DNA of 64,000 nt from Pseudofrankia inefficax. GTDB taxonomy: Bacteria > Actinomycetota > Actinomycetes > Frankiales > Frankiaceae. Position 1 is the stretch's first letter; each line of letters opens with the position of its first letter. Below are positions 33,747-42,518 of the stretch, piece after piece. Both the position numbers and the translations under genes were made by a program. The notes beneath the pieces are model-generated. The model saw nothing but the letters and a program-made list of their open reading frames with translations, had not been told where the DNA came from and ran no database searches. The stretch lies in assembly GCF_000166135.1 (NCBI RefSeq), contig NC_014666.1, forward strand, positions 3,348,001-3,412,000, in the 5' to 3' direction.

Positions 33747-34898
33747 GTGAACCGGACGATCTTTCGGCCCGAGCACGAGGCGTTCCGGGAGATGGTCCGG
33801 GCCTTCGTCGCGAAGGACGTCGTGCCGGTCTACCCGGAGTGGGAGGCGGCCGGCGTCCCGCCGAAGGAGGTGTTCCGCCGGCTGGGCGAGCTCGGGATCA
33901 TGGGCATGAACATGCCCGAGGAGTGGGGTGGCGGCGGCCAGGGGGACTACGTCTACAACGTGGTGCTCCAGGAGGAGACCGCGCGGGCCGGGGTGACGAT
34001 CGGTCCCCTGCGGACCCATCTCGACGTGATCCTTCCCTACTTCCGCCGGTACTGCGACGCGGCGCAGCGGGACCGCTGGTTCCCGGGGATCTCGTCCGGT
34101 GAGCTGATGACGGCGATCGCGCTGACCGAGCCGGACACCGGATCGGACCTCGCCGCGGTGCGCACCGCCGCGAGGCGCGAGGGCGACCACTATGTGCTGA
34201 ACGGCGCGAAGACCTACATCACCGGGGGATCGCTCGCCGACCTCGTCATCGTGCTGTGCAGAACGTCGACCGACCCGGCCAACCGGCGCGACGGCCTCAC
34301 GCTGCTCGTGGTCGAGGACGGCATGCCGGGGTTCGTGAAGGGCCGCAAGCTCGAGAAGATCGGGCTCAAGGCCCAGGACACCGTGGAACTGTCGTTCACC
34401 GACGTCGTGGTGCCGGTGGCCAACCGGCTCGGCGAGGCGGACCAGGCGTTCGGCTATCTCGGCGCCAACCTCCCGCAGGAGCGGCTCGCCATCGCGGTCG
34501 GCTCCGTCGCGCAGGCCAGGGCGGCGCTCGACCTGACGGTCGAGTACGTGATGAGCCGGCACATCTTCGGCCGGCCGGTCAGCGGCTTCCAGAACACGAA
34601 GTTCGAGCTGGCGGCCATGTCGACGGAGATCGAGGCCGGCCAGGCGTTCCTCGACCGCGGGATCGAACAGCTCGTCGCGGGCTCCCTCTCGCCCGCCGAC
34701 GCCGCGCGGGTGAAGCTCTTCTGCACCGAACTGCAGGGCCGCGTGGTCGACCGCTGCCTCCAGCTGTTCGGCGGGTTCGGCTACATCACCGAGTCGCCCA
34801 TCGCCCGGCTGTACGCGGACGCGCGGGTGACGCGGATCTACGGCGGTACCAGCGAGGTCATGAAATCCATCATCAGCAAATCCCTCGGTCTCTCCTGA
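33747..34898 (+). CDS. Acyl-CoA dehydrogenase, long/branched-chain type
   Basis: 383 residues from the GTG at 33747, with GGGAGG upstream. FAD/substrate region ALTEPDTGSDLAAVRT and LNGAKTYITGG. The usual YEGT catalytic Glu is replaced (IYGGTSEVMK). Glu245 in NLPQERLAIA matches the relocated catalytic Glu of long-chain and isovaleryl-type dehydrogenases, so the enzyme should be active. It introduces the 2,3-double bond in acyl-CoA and passes electrons to ETF. Its location next to a racemase-type CaiB fits a branched or cyclic acyl-CoA. Confidence 0.94.
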   Translation: MNRTIFRPEHEAFREMVRAFVAKDVVPVYPEWEAAGVPPKEVFRRLGELGIMGMNMPEEWGGGGQGDYVYNVVLQEETARAGVTIGPLRTHLDVILPYFRRYCDAAQRDRWFPGISSGELMTAIALTEPDTGSDLAAVRTAARREGDHYVLNGAKTYITGGSLADLVIVLCRTSTDPANRRDGLTLLVVEDGMPGFVKGRKLEKIGLKAQDTVELSFTDVVVPVANRLGEADQAFGYLGANLPQERLAIAVGSVAQARAALDLTVEYVMSRHIFGRPVSGFQNTKFELAAMSTEIEAGQAFLDRGIEQLVAGSLSPADAARVKLFCTELQGRVVDRCLQLFGGFGYITESPIARLYADARVTRIYGGTSEVMKSIISKSLGLS

Positions 34899-34925
34899 CA
34901 CGAGCCGGCAGAAAAGCGAGCAGGT

Positions 34926-35693
34926 ATGCGGATCGACGGCCTTTCGGCTCTGGTGACCGGCGGGGCCTCGGGCCTCGGGCTGGCCACGGCGAAACACCTG
35001 CTGGAGCGGGGCGCCTTCGTGACCCTCGTCGACCTGCCGACGAGTGATGGCGAGGCGGTGGCGAAGGATCTCGGCGCACGAGCGCGGTTCGCGCCGGCGG
35101 ACGTCACCGCCGAGGAGGAGATCTCGGCGGCGATCGCGCTCGCGCAGGAGCCAGGGCCGCTTCGAGCACTGGTCCACTGCGCAGGGCGTGGCGGCGACCG
35201 CACCCGCATCCTCGACAAGGAGCACCGGCCCGGGGCGCTGGAGAGTTTCGAGCAGGTGATCAGGGTGAACCTGGTCGGAACCTACAACGTGCTGCGCCTG
35301 GCGGCCGCGGCCATGAGCCACAACGAGGTCGTCGACGGTGACCGCGGCGCCTGCGTCCTGACCGCGTCGGTCGCCGCGTTCGACGGGCAGATCGGCCAGA
35401 CGTCGTACACGGCGTCGAAGGCCGCGGTCCACGGACTGACGCTCGTCGCGGCGCGTGACCTGGCGAGCTGGCAGATCCGGGTCAACACCATCGCGCCCGG
35501 CACCTTTGACACGCCGATGCTGGCCCGGCTGCGTGACGACATCCGCGACGGCCTCGCCGCGTCGGTCCCGCATCCCAAGCGGCTCGGGCTGCCGGCCGAC
35601 TACGCCCACCTGGCGGTGAGCCTGCTCGAGAACTCCTACCTCAACGGCGAGACCGTGCGTCTCGACGGAGCGATCCGGATGGCGCCCCGGTGA
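34926..35693 (+). CDS. 3-hydroxyacyl-CoA dehydrogenase, SDR type II (HSD10-like)
   Basis: 255 residues. It starts MRIDGLSALVTGGASGLGLA (nucleotide motif 11-18). The catalytic block is ASVAAFDGQIGQTSYTASKA, and the later phrase RVNTIAPGTFDTPMLA, with LLENSYLNGETVRLDGAIRM near the end, is typical of HSD17B10-like dehydrogenases. Reaction: NAD-dependent oxidation of (S)-3-hydroxyacyl-CoA to 3-oxoacyl-CoA, between the enoyl-CoA hydratase and the thiolase of the same operon. Its stop overlaps the next start (GTGA). A broken copy of a gene with the same start (MRIDG..ALVTG) lies at 37516. Confidence 0.93.
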   Translation: MRIDGLSALVTGGASGLGLATAKHLLERGAFVTLVDLPTSDGEAVAKDLGARARFAPADVTAEEEISAAIALAQEPGPLRALVHCAGRGGDRTRILDKEHRPGALESFEQVIRVNLVGTYNVLRLAAAAMSHNEVVDGDRGACVLTASVAAFDGQIGQTSYTASKAAVHGLTLVAARDLASWQIRVNTIAPGTFDTPMLARLRDDIRDGLAASVPHPKRLGLPADYAHLAVSLLENSYLNGETVRLDGAIRMAPR

Positions 35694-36466
35694 CCGTGCC
35701 AGCCGAACCCGAGGTCCGGGTCGAGCGCGCCGACCGGGTGCTGGTCATGACGATCAACCGGCCGGCCCAGAAGAACGCGATGACGCGGGCCGCCGGCGAG
35801 ATCATCGCGGCCGCGCTCGACGAGCTGGACACGGACTCCTCGCTGTCGGTCGGCATCCTCACCGGCGCCGGCGGCACGTTCTGCGCCGGGATGGACCTCA
35901 AACGCTTCGCGGCCGGGGAGCTTCCGGCGGTGCCGGGCCGCGGGTTCGGCGGACTGACCGAACGCCCACCGGTGAAGCCGCTGATCGCGGCGGTGGAGGG
36001 CCACGCGGTGGCCGGCGGCTTCGAGCTGGTACTCGCCTGCGACCTCGTGGTCGCGGCGCGAGGCGCGCGCTTCGGGCTGCCGGAGGTCAAGCGCGGACTC
36101 GTTGCCCGTGGTGGCGGCCTCTTCCGGCTGCCCCGGCGCGTTCCGAAGGCACTGGCGGCCGAGCTCATCTTCACCGGCGACGTCCTCACGGCCGAACGAG
36201 CGGCCGCTCTCGGCCTGGTCAACCGGCTCGTCGACGACACGCGGGCCCTCCCGGAGGCCCTCGCGTTCGCCCGCCAGGTGGCGGCAGGCGCCCCGCTCGC
36301 CCTCGCCGCCTCCAAGCGGATCCTCGCCGAGTCGGCCGACTGGCCCGAGGGGGAGGCGTTCGCGCGGCAGGCGTCGATCACGGACCCGGTGTTCGCGTCC
36401 GAGGACGCCCGTGAGGGAGCGCTGGCCTTCGCCGAGAAGAGGGCCCCGGTGTGGCGGGGCCGTTGA
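35690..36466 (+). CDS. Enoyl-CoA hydratase (crotonase family)
   Basis: 258 residues from the GTG at 35690, overlapping the preceding stop. Crotonase fold: TINRPAQKNAMT, the oxyanion region GGTFCAGMDLKRFA and GHAVAGGFELVLACDLVVAA. Both acid positions appear present: one Glu in GGFELVLA and one in GLPEVKRGLVARGGGL, so hydratase activity is likely. It hydrates 2-enoyl-CoA to 3-hydroxyacyl-CoA within the beta-oxidation operon. It could also act on a ring double bond. Confidence 0.93.
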   Translation: MTVPAEPEVRVERADRVLVMTINRPAQKNAMTRAAGEIIAAALDELDTDSSLSVGILTGAGGTFCAGMDLKRFAAGELPAVPGRGFGGLTERPPVKPLIAAVEGHAVAGGFELVLACDLVVAARGARFGLPEVKRGLVARGGGLFRLPRRVPKALAAELIFTGDVLTAERAAALGLVNRLVDDTRALPEALAFARQVAAGAPLALAASKRILAESADWPEGEAFARQASITDPVFASEDAREGALAFAEKRAPVWRGR

Positions 36467-36523
36467 CGGCCCGGCGGCGGGAGCATTCGGCAGCGGCGGG
36501 GGCGTAGAGAAGGCAGGTCACCC

Positions 36524-37519
36524 ATGTACGCACTGAGGTTCGACATGCGCGCGCCCGCGGGCTTCACGCCGGCGCCGGCGCTGTACCGCGCCGCGCTGGA
36601 GATGGCCGAATGGGCCGACAGCCACGGCGGCTTGGCCATCACTATCTGTGAGCACCATGCCTCGCCTGACGGCTACCTGCCCGCGCCGCTCCTGATGGCT
36701 GCCGCGGTGGCCGCGCGGACGAAGCGCATCCCGATCCGGGTGGGCGCCGTCATCGCCTCGCTGCGCCAACCGGTGCAGCTCGCGGAGGAGATGGCTGTCC
36801 TCGACATTCTGAGCGAGAGACGGGCCTCGTTCGTGTTGGCGCTCGGGTACCGGCAGGTCGAGTTCGACCTCTACGGCATCCCGTTCGCCGAGCGGGTCCG
36901 CCGGTTCGAGGCAGCCATCGAGACCATCCAGGCCGCGTTCCGGGGAGACGCGCTACCCGGGCTCGATCCGTCCGTGCGTGTGACGCCGGCCCCCGAGACC
37001 CCGGGAGGCCCGCTCGTCACCCTGGGCGGTAGTACCCCGGCGGCGGTCCGACGCGCGGCGCGTTACGGGCTGGGCATGATCACCGAGAAGCCGGGGCTGG
37101 AGGACGCCTACCGCGCCGCCTGCGCGGAGCGCGGCATCGAGCCCGGTCCGTTCTTCGAGGCGCCGCGGCACGCCGTGACGGTCGCCTTCGTCGACCGGGA
37201 CCCGGACGCGGCGTGGGAACGTCTGGGCCCGCACCTGCTGCACGACGCCCAGACCTACGCCCGGTGGAACGCCGACGCCGGCAAGACCGGCCTCGACGCG
37301 ATCATCGCGGCGGACGACGCCGACGGTCTCCGGAAGGCGGGGCATCCGTATCGCGTCTTCACCCCCGACGAGGCGGTCGAGCACATCCGAACGGTGGGCC
37401 CCCTCTCGCTGGCGCCGCTGTGCGGGGGAGCGCCGCCGGAGCTCGGCTGGTCGACGCTGCACGCGATCGTCGAGGACGTCGTGCCCCGAGTGCGAGCAGA
37501 GGCGACGGAGCCGGCATGA
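36524..37519 (+). CDS. LLM-class flavin/F420-dependent oxidoreductase
   Basis: 331 residues from the ATG at 36524 (GAGAAGGCAGG upstream). The luciferase-like text includes ICEHHASPDGYLPAPLLMAA, VIASLRQPVQLAEEMAVLDI and LSERRASFVLALGYRQVEFD, close in style to the protein at 62836 (TEHHFFDDGYLPQC). It is last intact gene of the rightward operon and its stop overlaps the start of a truncated SDR (ATGA). Role unknown; probably redox on a pathway intermediate, with FMN or F420. Confidence 0.88.
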   Translation: MYALRFDMRAPAGFTPAPALYRAALEMAEWADSHGGLAITICEHHASPDGYLPAPLLMAAAVAARTKRIPIRVGAVIASLRQPVQLAEEMAVLDILSERRASFVLALGYRQVEFDLYGIPFAERVRRFEAAIETIQAAFRGDALPGLDPSVRVTPAPETPGGPLVTLGGSTPAAVRRAARYGLGMITEKPGLEDAYRAACAERGIEPGPFFEAPRHAVTVAFVDRDPDAAWERLGPHLLHDAQTYARWNADAGKTGLDAIIAADDADGLRKAGHPYRVFTPDEAVEHIRTVGPLSLAPLCGGAPPELGWSTLHAIVEDVVPRVRAEATEPA

Positions 37520-37605
37520 GAATCGACGGTGTGGCCGCGCTGGTGACCGGCGCGGCCTCGGCGGCCGAGCGGTCAGCTTCCGACGACTCCGGTGAACGGG
37601 CCTGA
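37516..37605 (+). pseudogene. Truncated SDR gene, N-terminal piece only
   Basis: Starts with an ATGA overlap on the LLM stop, exactly like a real operon gene. It reads MRIDGVAALVTGAASAAERS and stops after 29 codons. The first 15 residues copy the start of the 3-hydroxyacyl-CoA dehydrogenase at 34926 (MRIDGLSALVTGGAS), then the Rossmann motif breaks off. The last 33 bases overlap the convergent MFS gene, marking the deletion or rearrangement joint. Confidence 0.75.
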
Positions 37606-39165
37606 CTCGGCTGTCTCCCGCGGCGGCGACGCGTGCTCCGCTGGCGCTGGCGTGCCCCTGCTGGTCCGCAGCGGAACCTCCTTGAGGAAGAGCGCGAGGA
37701 GCAGCGCGACCACACCCATCGGGACGACGGCCCAGAAGACGGGGTGCAGGGCGTCGTCGAAGGCATGGACGAAGTGCTCGTAGACCGACGGCGACGTCGC
37801 CCTGAGCCGTCCGAGCTGGGCCGGGGTCACATGCGCCGCGTCGATGCCCCGCGGGCTGTCGCCACCGCCGAGCGTCGCGCCGAGGCGGTGGGCGAAGATC
37901 CCGCCGAAGATGGCGACGCCGACGGCCCCGCCCATGGAACGGAAGAAGGCCATGCTGGCGGTCGCGGCCCCGATGTCGCCGTGGGGGACGGAGTTCTGGA
38001 CCGTGAGGACGTACACCACGGTGGCGAGGCCGACTCCGGCCCCGAACAGCACCATGCCGATCGCGGTATGCCAGTAGGGCGCGTCGAGGCGGGTGCCGAA
38101 GAGCGCGACCGCGCCTGAGCCCGCGATGAGCAGCACGGCGCCGACGATGGGGTAGGAGCGGTAGCGGCCCGTGCGGGCCACCCGACGTCCAGCCCAGATC
38201 GTGCACACCAGCATGGTGGTCACGATGGGCGCCGTCTCGAATCCGGACAGCGTGGGCGATATCCGCTGCACGGTCTGCAGGAACAGCGGGATGAACGTGA
38301 TCAGGCCGAGCATCGCCATCGTGATCGCCGCGGTGCCCAGAATGGAGATGTCGAAGACGCTGCTGCGGAACAGGCGCAGCGGAAGCACCGGCTCGGGCAC
38401 TCGCGTCTCGACCGCCACGAAGGCGGCCGCGAGCACGACCGTCGCCGCCATGAGGCCGGCGACCACCGGTGAGGTCCAGGCGTACTGGCTGCCACCCCAG
38501 GTGAGCAGGAGGATGAGCGAGGCCGCCGCCGCGCCCAGCAGCGCGGTTCCCGCCCAGTCGACGCGTTGTCGTCTCCGCGGGGTGGAGGCCGGCAGGACGA
38601 GGGCGATGACGATGACGGTGAAGACGCCAACCGGCAGATTGATGTAGAAGACCCAGCGCCAGCTGAGCCGGTCGGTGAACAGACCGCCTACCAAGGGGCC
38701 GAGCACCGAGGCGAGCGCGTAGACGGACCCCATCAGCCCGCTGTAACGGCCCCGTTCCGCGGGCGGGATGATGTCGGCGACGATGGCCTGCGGGCCGACC
38801 GCGAGCCCACCCGCACCCAATCCCTGCAGGGCACGGAAAAGGATGAGTTCGGGCATGTTCTGGGCGGCGCCGCACAGCAGCGAGCCGACGATGAAAATCC
38901 CGATGGCCGCGTGGAACAGCGTCTTGCGGCCGTAGAGATCACCTAATTTCCCGTAGAGCGGCGCCGAAACCGTCGAGGCCAGAAGATAGGCGGTCACGAT
39001 CCAGGACAGGTGGTTCAGCCCGCCCACGTCGCCGACGATCGTCGGGAGCGCGGTCGTGACGACGGTCTGGTCGAGTGAGGCCAGCAGAACGCTCAGCATC
39101 AGCCCAACGAAGATCAACCGAAGCTGGCGCGGGCTCACCGAGATCTGGCTGGGCGCGGTGGACAC
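37573..39165 (-). CDS. MFS drug-type exporter, DHA2 family (14 TM)
   Basis: 530 residues, with about fourteen hydrophobic segments. Signature motifs: LDQTVVTTALPTI (residues 31-43), motif A GKLGDLYGRK (72-81), and a motif-C-like LASVLGPLVGGLFTDRLSW followed by RWVFYINLPVG. These define EmrB/QacA-type proton-linked exporters. Last gene of a leftward unit (SDR, solute-binding protein, MFS) with 12 bases to the preceding gene. It may export a toxic intermediate or the substrate itself. Its 3' end overlaps the truncated SDR. Confidence 0.94.
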   Translation of the reverse strand: MSTAPSQISVSPRQLRLIFVGLMLSVLLASLDQTVVTTALPTIVGDVGGLNHLSWIVTAYLLASTVSAPLYGKLGDLYGRKTLFHAAIGIFIVGSLLCGAAQNMPELILFRALQGLGAGGLAVGPQAIVADIIPPAERGRYSGLMGSVYALASVLGPLVGGLFTDRLSWRWVFYINLPVGVFTVIVIALVLPASTPRRRQRVDWAGTALLGAAAASLILLLTWGGSQYAWTSPVVAGLMAATVVLAAAFVAVETRVPEPVLPLRLFRSSVFDISILGTAAITMAMLGLITFIPLFLQTVQRISPTLSGFETAPIVTTMLVCTIWAGRRVARTGRYRSYPIVGAVLLIAGSGAVALFGTRLDAPYWHTAIGMVLFGAGVGLATVVYVLTVQNSVPHGDIGAATASMAFFRSMGGAVGVAIFGGIFAHRLGATLGGGDSPRGIDAAHVTPAQLGRLRATSPSVYEHFVHAFDDALHPVFWAVVPMGVVALLLALFLKEVPLRTSRGTPAPAEHASPPRETAESGPFTGVVGS

Positions 39166-39177
39166 AGGTCTCAGCTC

Positions 39178-40416
39178 TCAGTTCAGGCGACGGCCGCAGA
39201 CCAGGCTCGGCTTCAGCGGTACGAAGCTGCGGCCGTCGTCGGCCGTGCGCACGAAGTCGAAGCAGGTGTTGAGCTGGCCGAGGTTCGTCGTGAAGTCGAC
39301 CGGGCCGGGCAGCAGCCCACCGCCGTCGTAGTCATGCACGGCGCGCAGGTTCTGGATGAACGCGGCGCGGGTCGGACAGGTCCCCGCCAGCTGGAGGCCG
39401 CGGATGAACATGTCCGCCGCCAGCCAGCCGTTGACCGCGCTCTGCTGGGCCGGCGGTTGGATCTGCGGCGAGTAACGGTTCATGGCGGCGAGGAAGGTCC
39501 GGTGCGCCGGGGTGTCCAGCTCGAACGGTACGAAGTCCACGAAGGTCGTCATCCCGGCGAGCAGCGGGCCCAGTCGGGCGAGCAGGATCGGGTCGTAGCT
39601 GCCGGGCGCGAGGACGACCTTCAGCGGAACATCGGCGGCCCGCAGCGCCGGAAGCAGCTTCGCCAGGATGTCCGGGGTCACGCCGCCGGTGATGGTGTCG
39701 ACGTGGGCGTTCTTGATCTGCCCGACGAGCCGGGTGAAGTCGGTGATGGTGGGGGTCACCTGCGCGCGCAGGACGACCGTGACGCCGGCGGACTGGAGGC
39801 TGTCGGACATCTGCCTGCTGAAGATCGGAGCGGTCTCGCTGTACGCGGTGTCGACGAGCGCGGCGCGGGTCCCACCCTCGCGGTGGACGAAGTCGCCCCA
39901 GGTGCTGACCGACGGGCCGTCCGCCAGGTAGTAGGACGTGGCGAACATGTTCCGGTGCTGGCCCCAGGAGGGGTCGGCGCCCACGCCGGTGACCGGGATA
40001 CCCGCGGTCGCCAGATAGTCGGCCGATCCGGCGCCGTCGACGGCGCCCTCCATGACACCGAACACCTTCTGTTGCTCGACGAGCCGGTGAGCCGCGGCGC
40101 CGTTGAGGTTGGGGTCGGAATCGTCGTCCTCGTAGGAATACGTGATTTGCCTGCCGTTCACGCCGCCCGTGTCGTTGGCCATTTCGAGGCGAGCATCGAC
40201 ACCCGCGCGGAAGGCCGGGAACGAGGTCGCGAAGGCTCCCGTCTCCGTCAGTAACAGACCGGCGTGGATCTGCCTGCCGGATATGCCGATGGTGGTGCAG
40301 GCGCCGGCGGAGGATGCCCCTGGATGACCACACGCGGTGAGTGGGCCCAGGAGAATTCCGATCGCCGCGGCCGAACTGGCGGTGCGCGCTAATCGATGTC
40401 TTGCGGTGCTGGTCAT
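39178..40416 (-). CDS. ABC transporter solute-binding lipoprotein (LivK-type)
   Basis: 412 residues. The N-terminal signal ends in lipobox LTAC (LLGPLTACG). The body matches periplasmic-binding type 1 proteins: LLLTETGAFATSFPAFRAGV, ANDTGGVNGRQITYSYEDDD. Role: extracellular capture of a solute. It sits between an SDR and an MFS exporter in a leftward operon; no ABC permease or ATPase is in the window, as for the other solute-binding gene at 6798. It shares only family-level similarity with that protein. Confidence 0.9.
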   Translation of the reverse strand: MTSTARHRLARTASSAAAIGILLGPLTACGHPGASSAGACTTIGISGRQIHAGLLLTETGAFATSFPAFRAGVDARLEMANDTGGVNGRQITYSYEDDDSDPNLNGAAAHRLVEQQKVFGVMEGAVDGAGSADYLATAGIPVTGVGADPSWGQHRNMFATSYYLADGPSVSTWGDFVHREGGTRAALVDTAYSETAPIFSRQMSDSLQSAGVTVVLRAQVTPTITDFTRLVGQIKNAHVDTITGGVTPDILAKLLPALRAADVPLKVVLAPGSYDPILLARLGPLLAGMTTFVDFVPFELDTPAHRTFLAAMNRYSPQIQPPAQQSAVNGWLAADMFIRGLQLAGTCPTRAAFIQNLRAVHDYDGGGLLPGPVDFTTNLGQLNTCFDFVRTADDGRSFVPLKPSLVCGRRLN

Positions 40417-40443
40417 CGGTTCCAGTCCTGGTCAGGTGTGGTA

Positions 40444-41256
40444 CTAGCTGCTGGTGGACTCCGGCTGCTCCCACGCGAACTGGACAGAATGGGCGAACAT
40501 GCCGCCGTCGACCCGGATCTCCTGGCCCTGCAGATAGCGGGCGTCGTCGCTGAACAGATAGGCGACGAGGGAGCCGATCGAGTCGGCGTCGCCGAACTCG
40601 GGAGTCAGCACGTTGGCGCGGATGATCTTCTTGAAGTCCTCGCCCATTCTGGTGACGCGGTGGTGCATGATCAGGCCGGGCAGGATCGTGTTGGCCCGGA
40701 TTCCCTGCTTGCCGAACTGGGTGGCCACCGTCCGCATCAGCTGGCCGACGCTGGCCTTGGTGATGCCGTAGGCCGTCTTGTTCGTGTCGGCATGCGTCGC
40801 GGCGGCCGAGGACGTCCCGACGATGGAGCCGCCACCTGTCTCGATCATCGCGGGAATCGCGTGCTTGCAGCACAACCAGGTGCCGACGACGTTGACCTGG
40901 AAGGCCTCCTCCAGGTCGGCGCGGGACAGCTCGGTCAGCAGGCCGTCCCGGGCGACGAGGTGGGTGGCCGCCGCGTTGGCGTGCAGGCCGTCCAGGCGCC
41001 CGAAGGCGTCGAGCGCCGCGCGCACCATGCCCTCGACCTGCGCCTCGTCACTGATGTCCACCTCGACGGCGATCGCTCGCTGGCCGGCCTGGGTGAGCTC
41101 CTCGGCCAGTGCGGACGGCTTCGCCTGGGGGATGTCCGCCACGACGACCGCGGCGCCCTCGCGCGCCAGCAACCGGCAGGTGCCGGTCCCGATGCCGCCC
41201 GCGCCGCCGGTGACGATCGCGACCTTCCCCTCTAACTTCCCCATCGACCTCTCCAT
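40444..41256 (-). CDS. SDR-family oxidoreductase
   Basis: 270 residues from the ATG at 41256; the ATG at 41244 (MGKLEGKVAIVTGGAGGIGT) is an alternative. NAD(P) motif TGGAGGIG; the NNAG place reads ANAAAT; catalytic block VGTSSAAATHADTNKTAYGI then TKAS. It is the first gene of the leftward SDR / solute-binding protein / MFS unit, transcribed from a region with two TAACTTGT repeats. Substrate unknown. It is not part of the 28930/50611 subfamily. Confidence 0.92.
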   Translation of the reverse strand: MERSMGKLEGKVAIVTGGAGGIGTGTCRLLAREGAAVVVADIPQAKPSALAEELTQAGQRAIAVEVDISDEAQVEGMVRAALDAFGRLDGLHANAAATHLVARDGLLTELSRADLEEAFQVNVVGTWLCCKHAIPAMIETGGGSIVGTSSAAATHADTNKTAYGITKASVGQLMRTVATQFGKQGIRANTILPGLIMHHRVTRMGEDFKKIIRANVLTPEFGDADSIGSLVAYLFSDDARYLQGQEIRVDGGMFAHSVQFAWEQPESTSS

Positions 41257-41590
41257 CGTCCGTCGCCCGCCGTCCGTCGCCCGCTTCGGTCCGTGTGACG
41301 AGCGACGCTAGCGCCACGGTCATAACTTGTACATGATGACTTAACTTGTGGGGCGCCAGTGGGGCCTGCTGGTGGGGGGTGCGCGGCCAACCGGGGTGGC
41401 GGCCTGCTGCTCGCTGGCAAGCACGGTAAGGCGGCCGCGGCCAGACGAGGCCCGACTGCCGGTGAGGTTCCGCCGACTGAACTCAAGTCTATGTCCTTAA
41501 CATGTGCGGGTGCGCGTGCCAGACTGCCGCCCGGGGCGGTGGTCGCGGCTGCCCGTCGTGTCCGTCGAGAGAGACGTCGAGGAGGGCCTG
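41257..41590. other. Divergent control region between SDR and crotonase genes
   Basis: 334 bases with no gene. It contains direct repeats TAACTTGT at 41323-41330 and 41342-41349 (19-base period) near the leftward SDR start, and ATGT-N5-ACAT at 41491-41503 toward the rightward crotonase. Both are operator candidates. Confidence 0.5.
41323..41349. promoter_or_regulatory. Direct repeats TAACTTGT, 19-base period
   Basis: Two exact 8-base copies, about 67 bases upstream of the leftward SDR start, in an AT-rich pocket. A period near two helical turns fits side-by-side protein dimers. Confidence 0.4.
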
Positions 41591-42508
41591 ATGCCAGGGG
41601 ACTTCATCAGCTACGAAACGCTCGAGGAAGGCCGCGTCGCGCGGATCATGCTCAACCGGCCCGAGGCTCGCAACGCCCAGAACCGCGGGCTGCTCGTCGA
41701 GCTGCACGAGGCGTTCCTGCGGGCCGAGGCCGACGACGAGGTCCGGGTGGTGATCCTCGGCGGCGTCGGGAAGATGTTCTCCTCCGGCCACGACATGGGT
41801 TCGCCGGTCGCCCGTCAGGAGCGTGCGCCGGGCCCGGGGCAGCACCCGACCCGGCGGATCAACGGTGGAACCCGCAAGGGCGCGGAGTCGCTGATGCTCC
41901 AGGAGTGGCACTACTTCTTCGAGAACACCCGCCGCTGGCGCAATCTTCGTAAGATCACGATCGCGCAGGTGCATGGCACGGTGTACGCGGCCGGGCTCAT
42001 GCTGATGTGGGCGTGCGACCTGATCGTCGCGGCCGAGGGCACCGAGTTCGCCGACGTGGTCGGTACCCGCCTGGGCATGTGCGGCGTCGAGTACTTCGCC
42101 CACCCGTGGGAGTTCGGCCCGCGCCGGGCCAAGGAGCTGCTGCTCACCGGCGACTCGCTGTCCGTCGACGAGGCGCACCAGATCGGCATGGTCAGCAAGG
42201 TGTTCCCGGCCGACGAGCTCGGCGGGCGCACGCTGGCCTACGCGCGTCGCATCGCCGAGCGGCCGACCGTCACGTCGCTGCTGATCAAGGAGTCCGTCAA
42301 CCAGTCCGTGGACAACATGGGCTTCTACAACGCGCTCAACGCCTGCTTCACCCTGCACGAGCTGAACCACTCCCACTGGGCCTGGGTCACGGAGGGGGAG
42401 TGGGCGGTCGGCACGCCCGAGCACGGCGTCCCGGCCTGGAAGGACGCGCCGCCCGTGCGTCCGCGGGAGAAGAACGCCTCCGGGGGCGAGCCGCCCCGGG
42501 CCGTCTGA
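41591..42508 (+). CDS. Enoyl-CoA hydratase/isomerase-like crotonase
   Basis: 305 residues from the ATG at 41591, with GAGGAGGG upstream. Crotonase fold with MLNRPEARNAQN, the oxyanion part KMFSSGHDMGSP and VHGTVYAAGLMLMWACDLIV. The first catalytic Glu place reads AAGLML, so the usual hydratase pair is not complete; a Glu occurs in GMCGVEYFAHPWE. It may be an isomerase, C-C hydrolase or a hydratase with changed chemistry. A 40-residue insertion near 85-115 (Pro/Gly-rich) is notable. First of a rightward group ending at 50548, though a separate promoter follows it. Confidence 0.88.
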   Translation: MPGDFISYETLEEGRVARIMLNRPEARNAQNRGLLVELHEAFLRAEADDEVRVVILGGVGKMFSSGHDMGSPVARQERAPGPGQHPTRRINGGTRKGAESLMLQEWHYFFENTRRWRNLRKITIAQVHGTVYAAGLMLMWACDLIVAAEGTEFADVVGTRLGMCGVEYFAHPWEFGPRRAKELLLTGDSLSVDEAHQIGMVSKVFPADELGGRTLAYARRIAERPTVTSLLIKESVNQSVDNMGFYNALNACFTLHELNHSHWAWVTEGEWAVGTPEHGVPAWKDAPPVRPREKNASGGEPPRAV

Positions 42509-42518
42509 AGATCGTTTC

